Shown one piece after another: positions 5,297 to 6,563 of a DNA stretch of 6,563 nt; the first letter of the stretch is position 1, and each line of letters opens with the position of its first letter. The notes under the pieces are model-generated. The model searched no databases and was not told where the DNA came from. It worked only from the letters and a program-made list of their open reading frames with translations. The translations under genes and the position numbers were made by a program. Source of the stretch: Prevotellaceae bacterium (lineage in GTDB: Bacteria; Bacteroidota; Bacteroidia; Bacteroidales; Paludibacteraceae); assembly GCA_031270565.1 (NCBI GenBank), contig JAISXJ010000122.1, forward strand, positions 1 to 6,563, given 5' to 3'.

Positions 5297-5349
5297 AAAT
5301 AAAAGCAAAACAACGATTATTATTTTATCACAATTTAAATACTACTGTT

Positions 5350-6563
5350 ATGAAATCTAATTTCTTTCTTTTCGCTACTTTCGCAGCTGCATTTCTAAGT
5401 GTCGCCAATTATGCTGCGGCGCAGGTAACGATTGGCGGCAGCGACCTGCCAAAAGCCGGTACGATTCTGGATTTGAACAGCACGACCAAAGGCGGGTTGG
5501 CGCTCTCAAATGTAAGTATTACCGATTTGGAGAAGATTCCAACCGGTACTAACCTCTTTCCGGGCATCGATGCAGATGTAAATGATGATATAAACCTTGA
5601 TTTTACAGGCGCTATCGTTTACAACACCAATGCAAAATTCTGTCTGGGCGTTTATGTCTGGGATGGCAACTGCTGGCTCAAGGCTGGTAAGGATTATCAG
5701 GTCAAAGCTGCCCAAGTAGCGACCCTTGATATTCCGGGTCAGGATATAGATACCGTTCTGAGGGGTGAGGCTATTACTTTTGAGGTAACAAATCCTGACG
5801 ACGATACGCAGTTTTTCTACTGGTATCTGAATGATGTCTTGCTCGACACGACTGAAACGGAAACTCTGGCAACAACCGCCATTCCTGCCGGAGACAATCA
5901 AGAGATGAAAGTGGTGCTTGACAACTGTCTGTCGCTTTCGGAGAGCAAGATTACATTCAACGCAAGAAACGTTTATCCAGCCTCCCTGCCAGCAGCTACC
6001 GGCGGCTTGATTCGTATTCTTAGCGATGATATTTTCCCGTACGCAGCAACAAGCGAATATATAGATGATGGTCTGGTGGCACATTATGACGGCATAAACA
6101 ATACCGGAGCAGGAGACAATGCTCACAGTTCTGTCGCTTCAACAGGTTGGAAGGACTTGAAGAACGCATTTGTGCTTCCCAGAGGCGCCGGCACCGGAGA
6201 ATGGCTAAATAACGGCTTTAAGGCTTCGAATAACGGGCAGTCTTTTTATAATGCAACTTTCCCATCTACTTATCCTAAAGTTGCTGAGCCCAGAACGGTT
6301 GAGGTGATATTCAGAACGCCGGAGACTATGTTTAATCCAACTGATGGGACACAGAGAATTATCTTTTTTTATGGAGGTAATAACGCAAATAACCAGTTTG
6401 GAGTTCTATATCGTGGATCAACTGGTTCCGGATGTGGTAGCAATGGGATATTTTATGCTATTAGCGGAAATGGTAATAACTTGATTACTTGTCTTCCCAG
6501 TACACCTTCATTGACAACACCGAATACCATCAACACGGTAACATCCACCTATGCAAATTCCAT
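5350..6563 (+). CDS. Secreted multidomain protein with LamG-like domain (3' end beyond window)
   Basis: The frame is open from ATG 5350 to the window edge: 404 whole codons and no stop, so the C-terminus is missing. Residues 1-24 are a signal peptide (MKSNFFLF, hydrophobic stretch, AAA then Q25), with no lipobox. Residues 25 to about 115 are the module shared with the protein at 482 (ILDLNSTTKGG, IVYNTN, VYVWDGNCW). Residues of about 130-205 look Ig-like (EVTNPDDDTQFFYWYLND, then KVVLDNCLSLSE). From about residue 238, DDGLVAHYDGINNTG and WKDLKN mark a LamG/concanavalin A-like fold, often a carbohydrate-binding or adhesive module, with a beta-strand-like VEVIFRTPE further on. It is probably exported and cell-surface or extracellular; ligand unknown. 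ATG 5350 is chosen for the signal peptide and the match to the paralogue. There is no Shine-Dalgarno sequence; AATTTAAA lies 10 nt upstream. Confidence 0.9.
   Translation, partial: MKSNFFLFATFAAAFLSVANYAAAQVTIGGSDLPKAGTILDLNSTTKGGLALSNVSITDLEKIPTGTNLFPGIDADVNDDINLDFTGAIVYNTNAKFCLGVYVWDGNCWLKAGKDYQVKAAQVATLDIPGQDIDTVLRGEAITFEVTNPDDDTQFFYWYLNDVLLDTTETETLATTAIPAGDNQEMKVVLDNCLSLSESKITFNARNVYPASLPAATGGLIRILSDDIFPYAATSEYIDDGLVAHYDGINNTGAGDNAHSSVASTGWKDLKNAFVLPRGAGTGEWLNNGFKASNNGQSFYNATFPSTYPKVAEPRTVEVIFRTPETMFNPTDGTQRIIFFYGGNNANNQFGVLYRGSTGSGCGSNGIFYAISGNGNNLITCLPSTPSLTTPNTINTVTSTYANS

Noticed and set aside
5506..6126. A 206-codon minus-strand frame
   Set aside because: It is antisense to the LamG-like protein gene, which has a signal peptide, a paralogous N-terminus and recognisable domains; the antisense translation has none.

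Overview
The window looks like chromosomal DNA from a member of the Bacteroidetes, probably a Bacteroidales-like lineage. The evidence is a Bacteroidetes-type ribosomal protein S1 and EF-P, -7 boxes of the TAnnTTTG class (TACCTTTG before rpsA and efp, TATCTTTG at 4964-4971), no Shine-Dalgarno sequences, A-rich stretches before start codons, and secreted proteins of the FISUMP and LamG-like type. No species can be named from the sequence alone.

Layout. Positions 1-481 form a long gene-free leader full of repeats and hairpins, ahead of a secreted FISUMP-domain protein (482-1885, +). A strong 13-bp stem terminator (1928-1964) separates that gene from the convergent housekeeping pair efp (4186-4752, -) and rpsA (1993-4107, -). 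Each of the pair has its own TACCTTTG promoter. Positions 4799-5349 are a second gene-free stretch. It holds an AT-rich inverted-repeat block, a forward TATCTTTG promoter, a C9 tract, a second copy of the leader repeat and a phased CACAGA array. It leads into a second secreted protein (5350 to the window end, +, incomplete) with an Ig-like middle and a LamG-like C-terminal part. This second gene is open to the edge and has no stop in the window.

How it fits together. The two secreted proteins are modular paralogues: near-identical 24-residue signal peptides and a shared N-terminal module of about 90 residues, joined to unrelated C-terminal domains. They also share upstream DNA: a 150-bp direct repeat at offset 5095 (about 128/150 identical by hand count, no gaps), and a run of CRCARA units about 10 bp apart that ends some 60 bp before each start codon. 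The leader of the first gene additionally carries four perfect 3-nt-loop hairpins in a row. The housekeeping genes between the paralogues are ordinary, except for a long Lys/Ala/Glu-rich tail on S1.

The most interesting material is the structured, duplicated leader system and the C-terminus of the FISUMP protein, which resembles diversity-generating retroelement target regions. No reverse transcriptase, transposase, CRISPR array, tRNA or rRNA was seen.
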